Assembly (NCBI GenBank): GCA_022559985.1
Contig: JAFJTR010000008.1
Coordinates: 1 to 64,000, forward strand
Direction of reading: 5' to 3'
Source of the DNA: Parastagonospora avenae f. sp. tritici 18332-5
Lineage: Eukaryota; Ascomycota; Dothideomycetes; Pleosporales; Phaeosphaeriaceae
DNA: 64,000 bases
Numbering within the stretch: the first letter of the stretch is position 1; each line of letters begins with the position of its first letter. Position numbers and translations under genes: made by a program. Positions 10,549 through 22,448 of this stretch are shown in pieces. The notes under the pieces were generated by a model that ran no database searches, was not told the DNA's origin, and saw only the letters and a list, made by a program, of their open reading frames with translations.

Positions 10549-12166
10549 GTTTTCAAGAAAACAGGAAAAGAGTATCCAGGAGAGAAGAGTCGGCTACAAT
10601 CCAGGATAAAGTCCTTTTCAGGGCGAAGCGAGTGTAAGGCAACCAGTCTCGCAATGAGTAGCTGGCGTCGTGCATATTCAGTCCAGGCCCGGATACAGAC
10701 AAGCGAGGTGACCCATTTTGGGCATGGCTTACACACGAGATCTCACCAGATTTGTAGCAAGATACTAATGTCATATTATGTCTTGGATGTGAGATACTGG
10801 GGTCGGGCTTAAGAACATGGACCAATCACCCAGCAGTGGAGGAAGATAAAGCGTCTCCGCCCCAGCGCCTCATTCGCTAGACCGCCCGGAATTCCCTCTT
10901 GCGGCTAGATTCTAAAGTCCTCTGGTGTGAGATGGGTTGATCAAAACATGTGGAATCTATCAATGACCGAGGGCCAGCTGGGAAATGCGTCATGTACTCC
11001 GCCGAAATGACAAAAGATTCTGTAACTAAATAGGCAGGTTTCTACGGGCCAGTCATATCGCATTAGATCACAGTCGTTTGCAGGCCCCATGCCTGGTGGC
11101 GGGCATGAGGCGCTCAGCCGGTACGCAGGTACTCTATGTTATCGCTTATAATAGAAAGTGACTAGGGTACCTGAAGATATACACAGAGCCTTGCCGTGGC
11201 AATCGAAGCCTGGCGATTATTTTTGTAGCTTCAGGCTAGTGGATGGGCTGCCTGCTGTTGCACCCTAGTCACTTTCCATCGTAGCTGAGACTGTGGTACC
11301 GTCCCTTCACGGCAGCGACGTAGCCCCAAGAACAGGCGGCGAAATAGAAGTATAGTCCCGTTGACCTCTACGCATGGGGAATACAAAGAGGCGGCATTGC
11401 CGCCATGCGATTCAGCCGGGGATAGTGCACATAGTTTGAGATGACCGAAGAGCGCACTGGTGGTTTGGAAATGCAAGTGGGCGCAAAATTCGCCAAAACT
11501 ATGTACCTGCAGGGCAGCTGCGCTAACCTCATAGAAATGCTAACGCTTACCATTCTGGTCTTTCCTACGGTTTCCATAGCGCTTGCCTTTGATCACTGCA
11601 GGAAGCTGCAAACACTTACCTACAACTGTCATGGTGGTTGGGTAGAAGGCCCGCCTTACATCGTCGGATCTTGGACTTGTGGTTGAACACCGTTGAGTAG
11701 CCCGTCTTCAACCTGAGATACATTGCCATGGAATTATCAGGCATTACGCTTCCAATATATTCATCCGGTTCGAAGAAATGTGGAGCATTCTGGGGTTCAT
11801 GAAACAGTGCGTGCCAGATGCCCCGAGAACCACGCCTTGCCGGGGTTTATCTATGCTCACAACAGAATATTTGCCAGCACTGTGCCCGGATTCGAGGTGC
11901 CACTAATTTTTGCCACTAAGCGTTCTAGACACTCATATCTAGTCCAGGAGCTGCAGGTGATCGTTTGATGATAGCCTATCCACAAGTAACGCTGATTGCT
12001 ATCATCATACAGCAGGCAATAGCTATCACGACCCTGGTCCCGCGGTCAGTAGTCATGCCGCACGTGGCAGTAAAAGCTCTAAGTCGTTTGGAAACCTGCT
12101 ACTTGTGTCATTCCTTTCACATGCTGGGGACTAGCCCCAGCCCCACAGGATCCTCTGCCTTCCGGG
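10549..12166. other. Intergenic region of about 1.6 kb
   Basis: Only short frames without family signatures are present. The region separates the dead P450 from the small secreted protein at 12297. No repeats or RNA genes were recognised. Confidence 0.45.
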
Positions 12167-12173
12167 TATAAAG
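12167..12173 (+). promoter_or_regulatory. TATA box of small secreted protein gene
   Basis: TATAAAG lies 130 nt upstream of the ATG at 12297, followed by a pyrimidine-rich leader (CTCTTTACTCTC) typical of well expressed fungal genes. Confidence 0.55.
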
Positions 12174-12296
12174 TACTCGGCCCCCAAGCCCCCAAGTCCT
12201 CTTTACTCTCTATAAGCTCCTACATCGACGATCTACTTAACCACCTTTGTCTCTATACTCGTTGTATCAACTCTGAACCCGCTTTATAACCACAAG

Positions 12297-12839
12297 ATGC
12301 ACTTCCAGCAAGTCCTTTTGGCCATCCTCCCCTGCATTGTCACTCTTGTTGGCGCCCACAAGGGCATGATCGACGACGACAAGCACCGCGATGTCGGCAT
12401 CGCGTTCAACAAGCCCAACTTTGAGGGCGAGCACAAGGCGATCTTCGAGGTCAAGGGCGAGTCCGAGTGCCTCCCACTGTACGTAATTCCTACTCAACCC
12501 ACATCGACATTGGCTAACATACGATAGTGGGGAGCCGGTCTACTCGATCACCATCTGCAAGGAAGACGTCAAATGCACATTTTACACTGCAAGTGCACTA
12601 GCCCTGACACAGCTATACCAATTTGCTAATCATACCAGGGCACTAACTGCCACGCTGACACCAGTAACTACGCCGTGACGATCGGTTGTGGTGACATTGC
12701 CAACATTCAGTCGATGAAGGGCAACTTCTTTGGCTATTACAGCTGTGGCGACCTGAACGGAGGCAACAACGCCAACTCAACTCTACCGACCGTTCCGCAT
12801 GACCCGAGCAATGACAAGGGCGTCCGGATGGGCGTTTAG
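12297..12839 (+). CDS. Small secreted cysteine-containing protein, unknown function
   Basis: Exons are 12297-12478, 12528-12588 and 12639-12839, giving 147 residues. A signal peptide (MHFQQVLLAILPCIVTLVGA) is followed by a mature chain with six cysteines (SEC, TICKEDVKC, TNCHA, IGCGD, YSCGD). The second intron starts with GC rather than GT (GCAAGT...ACCAG). The alternative GT four bases later hits a stop at once, while the GC donor keeps the frame through FYTGTNCHADTS to the final GVRMGV. Small size, secretion and paired cysteines fit a candidate effector or surface protein, but no family is recognised. A strong TATA promoter suggests high, perhaps regulated, expression. Confidence 0.75.
12589..12638 (+). 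other. Non-canonical GC-AG intron
   Basis: The 50-nt intron has the donor GCAAGT, a TTGCTAAT branch region and the acceptor ACCAG. It is phase 0, and the coding sequence is uninterrupted only if this GC donor is used. Confidence 0.7.
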
Positions 12840-13551
12840 GTGAGCAGATCCTAGCATTGTTACAAATGTGTGGCTAAAAGTGGCTCAGGACTTGCTCGGA
12901 GTGTGGCTCCCGTGAGCGTTTTGCTTTTTCGGTGGATCAAGATGGATGGAGTGTTACATGAAGCTAGATAAATATCAAGACTATATTTACAAGCCTATGA
13001 GCTTTCATAATGTAGAAAATCGATAAAGTTGTACAACTCTGGTCTCCGAATGGAGTTATACCTTACGCATGCGCAAATGATATTATTATATTGATTGCCA
13101 GTCCCGACAGTGGGCACTACGACACGTGCACACTAATAGGTTCACCCCTTGCAGTAGTACCAAGCATCGGGTATGCCGTGTTCGTGGCTGAAACATGTGG
13201 CGATTATATCTTGGTCCGCAGATATCGTGAAAGTGGCCCTCCTGCATACCTAGGTATATAGTTTGCAAGTCATATGCATTCGCACCAGGCAGCGGCAAAA
13301 TTCATGTCCGCTTTGCATATGCGCAAAGTGATCTAATTTTCTTTGGGAGCATAATTATAGGTTTAAAAGAGAGCCTGAAGATATGCGCTACTCTAAGATA
13401 TTCTAATATAGCTTTGCAGAAGTTTTTGAAAATATCTAAGCTACCTCAACTTCTTCTCGTTGGTTGAGGGCGGACATGAATTATGTCGGCGCCTGGTGTT
13501 CGTAGAGTTTCCATTACATCATCTTACAGCACACAGCAAATCGTCTCCACT
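12840..13551. other. Convergent intergenic region
   Basis: This is A+T-richer DNA between two convergent small secreted-protein genes. It likely holds both 3' UTRs (for example TAATATAGC and TTATAGGTTTAAAAG stretches). No gene is seen. Confidence 0.5.
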
Positions 13552-14252
13552 TTAACCCTTTGACTTCGCGCCCAACAACGGTACCTGCATGCCTTCCTCA
13601 ATCACGATTCTCGGACCAGGGATCTTTCGCTCGCCCTCTCTCTTCGGCAAATCGCCGATCTTTTCCCACATCAGTTGGAGCATAACATGCCCAGGCGTGA
13701 TGTCCATTTGCTGCGAGCCCCATCGGAATTGCCAAAGTGGGAGGACTTCGTTGTCCGCGGGCTTCTTCTTGGCATCATAGTAGCATGCTACATCGCCGAA
13801 GCAGAGGAAGACGTAGGGGAAACCGTCCTATGAAGAGGTTGAGTATTTCGCGCTGATATACAGGGCTGGAGACTTACGATGGTGTACAACTGATCGTAGA
13901 TCTCGGCTTTGTGTTCTTGCTGGCAATTCCACGCATAGTCCAATCCACCATATTTACTTTCTGTATTTCGCGCTTGCGAGTCGTCCTGGAAAGTGCAGTT
14001 GCCTTGTTTACTCGACAGCGTGTATGGGTATTCGCTTTGGCGTGCAAACGTGCCACATTCTGATGTCTTATCGTTTACAAACTTGCCATCTTCGTTCAAG
14101 CAGCCAACAGTCTGCTTGGGCGTAGCACTTCCCCAGTCTTCTGATTCGAGCACGTAGATGTGGCCAACACCAGTAAAATCAATTTGTTGGATCCCAGCGT
14201 GCGCCAGAAGCGCAGAAGCTAATACGAGAGAGATTAAGAAGACTTGAACCAT
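13552..14252 (-). CDS. Secreted protein of unknown function, 216 aa
   Basis: Exons are 14252-13878 and 13827-13552, with a 50-nt intron (GTAAGT to TCATAG, phase 0). I chose the ATG at 14252 because it begins a clean signal peptide (MVQVFLISLVLASALLAHAG), although the frame is open 38 codons further upstream. The mature protein has five cysteines, a central GLDYAWNCQQEHKAEIYDQLYT segment and a lysine-rich end (EEGMQVPLLGAKSKG). The ordered, non-repetitive composition suggests a folded extracellular protein. I do not recognise the family. It is convergent with the other small secreted protein, and a TATA box lies 67 nt upstream of its ATG. Confidence 0.72.
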
Positions 14253-14318
14253 CTTTACTGATTTGTCGCAAAGGTTGATCGACAAGTGAAGTCGCGAAAT
14301 GACATCCGAGTCCCGGCA

Positions 14319-14325
14319 CTTTATA
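14319..14325 (-). promoter_or_regulatory. TATA box of the 216-aa secreted protein gene
   Basis: TATAAAG on the minus strand lies 67 nt upstream of the chosen ATG. This supports the internal start over the upstream in-frame ATG at 14366, which would lie outside the transcript. Confidence 0.5.
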
Positions 14326-14339
14326 CAACTCCAACCAAC

Positions 14340-15942
14340 CCTTCGCAAACCAAGCAACAAAGCCAAATCCAGGAGCTAACAGGTTCAGTTCGGCGACTTT
14401 TGTCACGCGTCTCGCTACCACGTCTCCTACCCCAAGCTGCAGCAATTTAGATTACAACATCAAGAAGTTCGCACCAACCGGCTTTTCAGATACCTTCAAT
14501 CTATCAGTGCAGGTCGGGTCAACCGGCTGGCTCCGGTAATATGCTTGTAAGCTAAACAGGCTGTCTGGGCGGACAAATAGCGCCTACAAAGCTGGTCTTA
14601 ATATCGGAGTTTAAGGCCTACCATGAGGGTTCGGCAAGGGAGAGAGTTTTGAAATGCAAGTGCTTGCAGGTGACAGCGAATAAGCGAGACGCCCGGTGCT
14701 GTTGTGCATTAGCAGTGCTGGATGCGGCACGTGAGAAACTTGACGAATCAGCGCAGTGTTGGGGATATTGAGAGGTTCCCGCTTCTGTCATAAAGAGAGT
14801 GCGGGGTGCTCTTTGTCTGATCCTTTCGGAAGTCGGGCTGAGTGAAATATGTCAGAGATCTGTAAGCGGCGTGCAGAATTTGGGCAGCGAGATGGTCACA
14901 GTAAGACTCGAGTGTCGGAGCTGACGTTGATGTCCGGGGAGGTCTTGCGCTATACGAGGCGCTAGGAAGGTCTGGGAGGCTTCTCGCTTATGGCTGCTAT
15001 TACTTCATTTGGGGTTCAGCTAGGCTTAAAGAAGTCTGACGAAGACGCATTTCTAATTTGAACCTAATGTTCTGCTGTTCAACTGGCTTTCGAATGGTGT
15101 TGTTTACGACAATCAGTGTTGTCCTGCTGTGTATTCATGTTTGTAGGGGACTCGATGACTGCCCAGGTGGTTTCTGTCGGGCATCCCCTCTTCAGACTTC
15201 CAATGAGCTGCAACTTTCCCATGTGTAAAGAGGTATCTGATTGCAAGGATCATTACTCGCATGTAGTCTGCAAGCCGATGCTTTCATTACAACAATCGCA
15301 CAGACCCCGTTGATCTCCCGCGATGATCTACAGCACCATCTGCACGGATACACGACAAGGGCCCATGTTCTAATTTGACTGTGGAGGTTCCATACACTTC
15401 CCTCACGTGAAGGTATCTTTATCGTTGTTCAAATGCAATACCATACGATTTCGCGAGGTTCATGAGGGTCAACACAACGATATGTACAACATCGGATTGG
15501 GCAAAACCCCTAGCATTACCATACCTCTTACACGAACAACACAAACGTTCTGCTCAATGGAGGTTGTCGTATTCTTTCCCTCGAAAGTCATACCTCGAGA
15601 TGGCGGTCATGGTCCAATTGGGTGAAACTGCGGTCACAAAGCGGAGAGCCGAATACGATGCAAATGAACGCCTCTTCCCCACAGATAAATGAAGCACGTT
15701 TCATGTATTACGGCTGTGAAAATTGAAAAAAACAACCAGTTGGTAATCGACGAAGCAGATCATTATGTACTAATGCTCAAAGAGCGGATCAACGACGCGC
15801 GACAACTCCACATATGCGTCCGCAGTACAGCTGTTGATCAAGCCACCCACATCTCCTTTGACGATCCAAACTCCGCTTGTTGAAATGCTTCGCTAATGCC
15901 CCAACTGCATAACTCCATGCTCGCTCAAATAAGACTAACATT
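14340..15942. other. Intergenic region of about 1.6 kb
   Basis: Frames are short, overlapping and without signatures. The right end must hold the 3' UTR of the BTB gene. Nothing else was recognised. Confidence 0.45.
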
Positions 15943-17016
15943 TCAAAAAGACTGGCGGTTACCACCAAGCGACGAAACAGTCGATGGCGCTGACGGATGA
16001 CCAAGTCGACACACCAAGTCCGGCAAGCCACACACATTCTTCCGCATGCAATCCAAACAGCAAGCTTTGATATCTTCATGGGCGGCTATGAGTGCAGCAG
16101 CGACTTCTTGATTCAGGCCTTTGGCGTTCTTGACCGCACAGTCCGCGTGATCGGGACAGGAAACCGTATCGGCTCGTCGCTGCAGATTGAGCGCACACTT
16201 GGCGTATTCGGCGACCGAGAGTGCTCTGTCTATGGGTATGTCTGATGCTTTGAGACTCGCGAGATAGGATTTCAGCGCAGCGCCTGCGCGGTTGCAGCCG
16301 GACGTGACGAGGTTTTGGTACTTTTGGGAGAGGAGGATCTGTCGGGACGAGTCGATGAGGCCTATTTGCTTATACCGGATCTGGTCTGATTAGAGTGTTA
16401 GCATGGCATGAGACACCTGCGTTCGGGGAAGCTTACCGATCATCTCAAGTGGCATGAGGTCGGTGCTATGAGTTGCTGTCTGATAGCTGATTGTGATGAT
16501 GCGATCGTACGTGAGTCGAGAACTGACTTGCCCGAATTCTAGAGGTAGGTCGAGGACATAGGTGATGAAGAGCAGCTTCTCAAAGGCCGGTGCGTCTGGA
16601 AATGATAGTTTCTGGGCAATCTCAACTCGTGCCCAAGAACTGACGGCCTCCGTACACTGATATTTGTCGCAGAGAACAGCCAGGTCAGCCAATCTGGAGA
16701 CCGACACCGTGTCCGTGGTGTTTGAAAGCTGCATATGTGTGACTTCGCAGAACAAGGTCACCGCGTTGGGATCGTCATCAGGTAGCGCCACGCTCTTGGG
16801 CAAAGCCGCAGAGAGACCCTGTCCTTCCGCAAAGTTGCCGTTGAACATGGCTTCGAATACTGGCGAAGCAAGACTCAGGACATGCGATGAGACGAGAAGT
16901 GAGCCAACCCGCTTGCCATCCGTGATGAGCTCAAGCCGGACATCGCCGCGTTTGTCGATAACCTTATCTGCGGACATAACTGTTCTTGCACGCCTTTTCG
17001 CGGAACCAGCAACCAA
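15943..17016 (-). CDS. BTB/POZ domain protein
   Basis: Exons are 17016-16437 and 16385-15943 with a 51-nt intron (GTAAGC to AATCAG), giving 340 residues. Residues about 25-125 form a BTB/POZ fold: the beta strand DVRLELITDGKRVGSLLVSSHVL, then SPVFEAMFNGNFAEG, the helix pair and LADLAVLCDKYQC. The remainder is helical with a cysteine-rich end (CPDHADC, IKACCLDCMRKNVCG). In fungi such proteins form dimers or act as adaptors for CUL3 ligases. No Kelch, BACK or DNA-binding domain is visible, so the partner is unknown. Relatives are common, expanded and dispensable in Pezizomycotina. The start could also be the second Met (MSADKV). Confidence 0.8.
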
Positions 17017-17996
17017 GCTATGGTACCTTTAGTGATCAAAACATGCAGGGTATTGACGGGTCGTACCGTTGCTTCGCTTGCTTACGTCGTGAGACTTGTC
17101 GATCGCGTGTGACTGAGCGGGTCGCGTGATGTGGAGGCGTCGAATTGCGGATGTCACCAGCAAAAGACGACCGTGCTTGGTCTGCACATGGTGACTCCAT
17201 GTCCCATGCTCTGAGAGTCGATGAGAAGTGAAAGTGAAAACGACAGTGAGAAGAATAAGGAGGTCGGTGTCAGGTCATCTTGTGCTTCTACCTGCTTCCT
17301 CAACTACCAGGGAACGATGAAAACTAAGGCGACGTCTGCCAAGACGCAGACCCAGATCGGGCGATGCATATGCTCAACGGCGAATCTAGCCACCCTTCTC
17401 TACTGTTTCCCTCCAGATATGCCATGTAAGCGAGGTGACGCGAGGCCATTACAGGGAATCAACGAACCGGAGATTGCATAATTGCAGCGTAAACTGCTGC
17501 GAAGAGTGCGCAACAAGAAGAATGTATGCAACTTTGACGTAGGAAGAAAGTATTGAAGAAACGGATATGATATCGCGAGGATAACGCCCTGAAGATGGAC
17601 CAATCCTCCTATTGCGTGAGCGCATAGTTGACCAGATCGAGAACAGCCTCGGGCAAATTTCGCCGCCCCATAGCCTCAACCGCGCCGCATTGGCGAGCGA
17701 ACCACGGCTTCGCTGTTCGCGCGCTTGACAATCCGTTTCCCGAAGGGCCAAGATAGCGCTTAAGATGCCTGTCCAAAATGGGTCTGTTTCCGCAGCTTTG
17801 GTACACCAAATGGTTCTCAAACATGCGAGGCATACTTCAACAAAGCATCCATGGATAGAAATGCGGCACAGTGGGATGCGGCGCCAACAAAGAGAGGCAA
17901 CATCTCTGCAAAGGTAGCGTACAAATGTTCATACTTTACCTTCTTATTTTCCTTCGGTATTGCAAGTATCCATCTTGTACCACCATCGATATTAAT
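17017..17996. other. Intergenic region with unassigned minus-strand frame
   Basis: No recognised gene. A minus-strand frame at 17609-17833 ends in a helix-like segment (AMGRRNLPEAVLDLVNYALTQ) that looks protein-like but has no family or splice partners that I can find. The right part is the promoter of the gene at 17997. Confidence 0.35.
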
Positions 17997-18792
17997 ATGC
18001 TTCGCTTGCTCTTACTAGCGTCGGCAGCGCGTGCATCGCTCTACGATGCTCAGCAACCTCTTCGGGGATCGAATCTAGATGTCGTGGTTCCAATCAAGGT
18101 CAGCATGCAAGATCTCGCAGCGTAATCTTCGCCTAACGATATCACAGCTCGACAAAAATCTGCAATACTCTTTTCCATCGACATCGGGCAAATCGGATCT
18201 CGTTGCACTGGATACTCTCCAGGAGGTCGCGCACCTAGAAGCAACCACCCCTTTCTCGTCCATAATGATCAACGTGCCTCTGGACTTGAAGACGCCTGGG
18301 TCTGTTACTTCCAGCCACAACACATCCTCAGGGTCGGATCAAGTGGACGACAAGGTCTGGCTGCGCACCAACGTCCTGGCCGCAACCATTCCTCTGGACC
18401 ACATTGGCATTCGAAAGGGCGACATGATAACCATGCCGGCCAACAGTGTATGGCTCTCGCTCGACACTCCATATATATCGCTTCCGGACAGCATTTTGAA
18501 CGTGCTGTTGCAGGCGGCAAACACTTCGTCAGAGCAGGACTTTGTACTAGATTGCGACACAGTTCCAATACTACCAGATCTCGTCTTTGATGTGAATCCC
18601 GATCACAGCTGGACTCTTGCAGGTGATGAAATTGTGGTCACACCGGAACAGTACGTTATGGAAACCGAAGCGGGGAAGTGTGTCCTCTTGGCTAGGAGGC
18701 GTCGCGGCTTGCTGAGGCTTGGTTGGGCTGCGATTCGAGGAAGGGAGTTTGTGATAGACCTCGCTGGTCAAAAGATGGGGTTACAAAGCTAG
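17997..18792 (+). CDS. Secreted pepsin-like (A1) fold protein, half-size
   Basis: Exons are 17997-18098 and 18148-18792, with a 49-nt intron (GTCAGC donor, CTAACGAT branch, ATCACAG), giving 248 residues. A short signal peptide (MLRLLLLASAARA) comes first. Residues about 140-245 resemble the C-terminal lobe of an A1 aspartic protease: a sheet with SLDTPYISLPDSIL where active enzymes have D-T-G/S, then FVLDCDTVPILPDLVFDV and a final GWAAIRGREFVIDL. The N-terminal lobe with the first catalytic D-T-G is not present, and the second motif reads D-T-P. The protein is therefore probably not a protease. It may be a degenerate, retained single-lobe relative. The family assignment rests on pattern resemblance only. 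Confidence 0.5.
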
Positions 18793-20538
18793 TTGTAAAG
18801 TCCTTCCGCGCTGGTGTTCTTTGTTAGTTTTTCGTATTTACACTTCCACTATACCCAATTTCAGCTGCGACTATACACATTCCGCGTCAAAGCAGCATTT
18901 GCGCTTCACCGACGGGCCTGTCGTGTCGCATTAACCCCAATTGCAGGGAATCGCATGCGCATGTGATTTACTGTATCCTCGAAGTATTTGGTGTTGACTT
19001 TTGTGTGATGGGAAGAAGTGTTCGAACGTATTTCGTCCAAATGGCAGCTACGCGCGGGGTGCTTGCGCCTGCCACCAGGTCTCATGCATAACAATACCTT
19101 CCAGGGTCGATGCCGCTGCAAATCTCCGAATTTGAACTCGTGTAACCATTCATCCTCTTTTCGCCTTGACCATGCAGAAAACGAGTCCACGCGCAGCTCG
19201 CCATAGTTGTATGCCTCGCGAATCGCTTTGCAGGCCATACAGCTGCAACTTAGCTCCACATGTCACATCCGCTCAACGTCATGCGATCGCGGCTTCGTGT
19301 GCCGCATACTCGTCGCCTTAATCTCGGATCGGCCGGTATCGTTGCAGGCACGTGTCGCAAAGGTGTAAATCCAGACGAGATAGACTATACGATCTTACAG
19401 CCCTTTGAAGGCTGTGTAGACGCCCAAACGACGAACTTTGCGCTCAACTAACCGGCACGACAAACATGGAAAAGCAGCACAGTACCGGCAAAGGATTGCT
19501 CCTGAACGCTCGCTTGAAAGGGAACATGTCCCTCAAAAGCTCGAAGATGCGCTATCGTCGTCATCGGGTTGCTCGACCGCAACGGGAGAAAGGATGCGCA
19601 AAGTTCTGGCGTTGTCAATAGCTCTGGTCCGAAGTGCGTCTTGAGTCGGACTCGTTCGGCCGATTGTTCTCCGCCAACCCCGAACGATAACCATGTCGTC
19701 TGCGAAGATACTGCGTTTTCTCCGTTCTTTGACCGAGCTTTCACGGCGACAATTCGCATCCGCAAAGCTGCGAGGTTGAACCGGTCGCGTTTCTGCCGTG
19801 GACGGCAGTCTGGCGCCCACATTGTTCGGCCACCACCCCACCTTGTCATGGAGTTCCGCTCGTGCTGCTGAGCATCGCCTTGATCGTGCTGTGGGACTGT
19901 CATGGTGTTCACAAGGTGGCGCTTTCCGAGTCGAGCAACAATTCCCGTCGTTGATGCCCAGTACAGGAAGCCACTTTCACAGTGACAGCGTTGCTAGGTG
20001 AAGGTTTTCACGCCCAAGGAATTCCAAAACGCTCAATGGCATTCTCTTGCCCTGAAATCTGCACTGCTTAAGCTCTCAAGAGTGACATAGGATCAACACG
20101 ATCGAAACTAGTTCGGGATGGAGAAGGCGGCAGCTATCAAGCTGCCAGTGTAGCTTGCCCCGGCAAAGTTGTGATGACTTACGTATCTTCTATGCTCCCC
20201 GCCAGGCAATTGGGCTCCAGACTGCCACCGTGTTGGTCCCACGGCTCAGGGCTACGCTACGGATGCATCGGCGAAGCTCAAAATATGCTCAATCGGGTAA
20301 GATGATGGTATAGCTTCCATGGCGCGTAGTCGGTCGCGTGGGCGCGATTGGACGAACCCCGCACCGTCTACGATGCGAAGATATTCCAAACACGACCGCG
20401 AATCCCGCGAACGGCATCGTCCAGATGCGTGCAAGGGTCCCAGCATCACCAAGTGGGGAGCATTGTTTGTCGTGCGCCGAGTGACCCAAAGTTTTGAGGC
20501 TTCCAGCTACGAGAGTTCTTGTGGGTACCACCACTCCA
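18793..20538. other. Intergenic region upstream of formate dehydrogenase
   Basis: About 1.7 kb. A 117-codon minus-strand frame (18906-19259) and frames at 19448-20000 exist, but none shows a family signature. The right end is the FDH promoter. Confidence 0.4.
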
Positions 20539-20545
20539 TATATAA
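20539..20545 (+). promoter_or_regulatory. TATA box of formate dehydrogenase gene
   Basis: TATATAA at this site is followed by a C/T-rich leader. The roughly 250-nt distance to the ATG at 20795 implies a long 5' UTR, possibly with its own intron. Confidence 0.45.
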
Positions 20546-20794
20546 GCCCCTCTCGAAACCCCTCAGCTCACACATACATCATTCCCTTACGTGCATATTT
20601 CAAATAGCATTGCTTGCAAGGCCTCACGTCATTGCAAACCACAACAGGTATAACCGTCCCGCCCCCTCTTTCTCTCCTTTTAGGCGATAGGCTGACGGAT
20701 CTTGTATCAGTTAGACGTATCTCAAGTACCTTGTCGGCTACTTGTATATATACCTCTACGGAGCTTCAAGACTTGTTTCTCCAACTCAGACATA

Positions 20795-22178
20795 ATGGTA
20801 TTTCTCCGCTCAGCATCACGCCTTGCGCGCCCTACCTCTTCCATCCTAAGCGCACGCGCTGGACCCCGCCTCACATCGTCTCTACGACAACCAAATGCCT
20901 TCAGAACGCTAACCGCATCTGCCTCACAACAGGGCAAAGTTCTTCTCGTCCTCTACGATGTAAGTCCTGCAATATCATTGGCATGGGACAATCGCTGACG
21001 ACGTCATAGGGCGGCATCCACGCTGAGCAAGAGCCAAAGATGCTCGGTACCACAGAGAACGAGCTAGGCATCAGGAAGTGGATCGAGGAGCAGGGCCATG
21101 AGCTCGTCACCACCTCAGACAAGGAGGGCGAGGGCTCTGAGTTCGACAAGCACCTTGTTGACGCAGAGGTCATCATTACCACGCCGTACGTTCTGCCGGA
21201 GCTACCCCGCAATGCCCGCTAAAGCGCCCCGCAACACGTTTCGCGACGCGCTAGCAGACCATCTCAAGTGACACGAGCTAACAAAGCTTCAGATTCCACC
21301 CCGGTTACCTTACAAAAGAGCGTCTTGCTAAGGCGAAGAACCTGAAGATTGCCGTTACTGCTGGTATTGGTTCCGACCACGTTGACCTTGATGCCGCGAA
21401 CAAGACCAACGGCGGTATCACCGTCGCTGAGGTCACTGGCTCCAATGTCGTGTCTGTCGCTGAGCACGTCGTCATGACCATCCTCACTCTCGTCCGCAAC
21501 TTCGTTCCCGCCCACGAGCAGATCGCCAAGGGTGAATGGAACGTTGCTGAGGTCGCCAAGAACGAGTACGACCTCGAGAACAAGGTTGTCGGCACCGTTG
21601 CCGTCGGCCGCATTGGTGAGCGTGTGCTCCGCCGCCTCAAGCCCTTTGAATGCAAGGAGCTTCTGTACTTTGACTACCAGCCCCTGGCTCCCGAGGTGGA
21701 GAAAGAGATTGGCTGCCGAAGGGTCGATACTCTCGAGGAGATGCTGGCACAGTGTGACGTCGTCACCATCAACTGCCCACTCCACGAGAAGACCCGTGGT
21801 CTGTTCAACAAGGACCTCATCTCCAAGATGAAGAAGGGCTCATGGCTCGTCAACACCGCCCGTGGCGCTATCGTCGTCAAGGAGGATGTTGCTGATGCGC
21901 TCAAGAGTGGCCACCTCCGTGGATACGGAGGTGATGTCTGGTTCCCTCAGCCCGCGCCCAAGGACCACCCGCTCCGCTACGCCCAGAACCCATGGGGTGG
22001 AGGTAACGCCATGGTTCCCCACATGTCCGGTACCTCGATCGACGCACAGCAACGGTACGCCGCTGGCACCAAGGCTATTCTCGACTCATACTTCTCTGGT
22101 CGCTTTGATTACAGGCCGCAGGACCTAATAGTACACAATGGTGACTACGCCACCAAGGCTTACGGTCAGAGGAAGTAG
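20795..22178 (+). CDS. NAD-dependent formate dehydrogenase
   Basis: Exons are 20795-20959, 21010-21185 and 21293-22178 (introns 50 and 107 nt), giving 408 residues. It oxidises formate to CO2 with NAD+. From residue 46 the sequence follows fungal FDH: KVLLVLYDGGIHAEQ, TTPFHPGYLT, GIGSDHVDL, the EVTGSNVVSVAEHVVM segment, the Rossmann loop TVAVGRIGERVL, the INCPLHEKT substrate region, catalytic Arg in NTARGAIV, and HMSGTS with the active-site His. Residues 1-45 are an Arg/Ser-rich extension without acidic residues (MVFLRSASRLARPTSSILSA...), which looks like a mitochondrial presequence. It is convergent with the membrane-protein gene ending at 22449. Confidence 0.96.
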
Positions 22179-22448
22179 ATTTTCTCTGAGCATTTTCTTC
22201 TTGACAGTTTTTTGAGTCGGATTGGCTGTGTACGAAACAATATATCACTGAACCCAACGAGCTTCGTCGATACTGTGATGTTGTGATGGCCTGATAATGT
22301 CTCCTGAAGTTAGGTAGCATCCGTTTGGTGGAAAGAGGAATATGTCACGTGAGACACCGTCGGCACCTGACTGGAGATGTATTTGCAAGGGCAACCACCA
22401 ATATGAAGATCTATAACTCCGGCCCATGTAGTACAGTAATCCTGTCGT

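Noticed and set aside
18906..19259. 117-codon minus-strand frame with CSCMAC near its start
   Set aside because: The first codon is GTG right after a stop, and no family or flanking exons fit.
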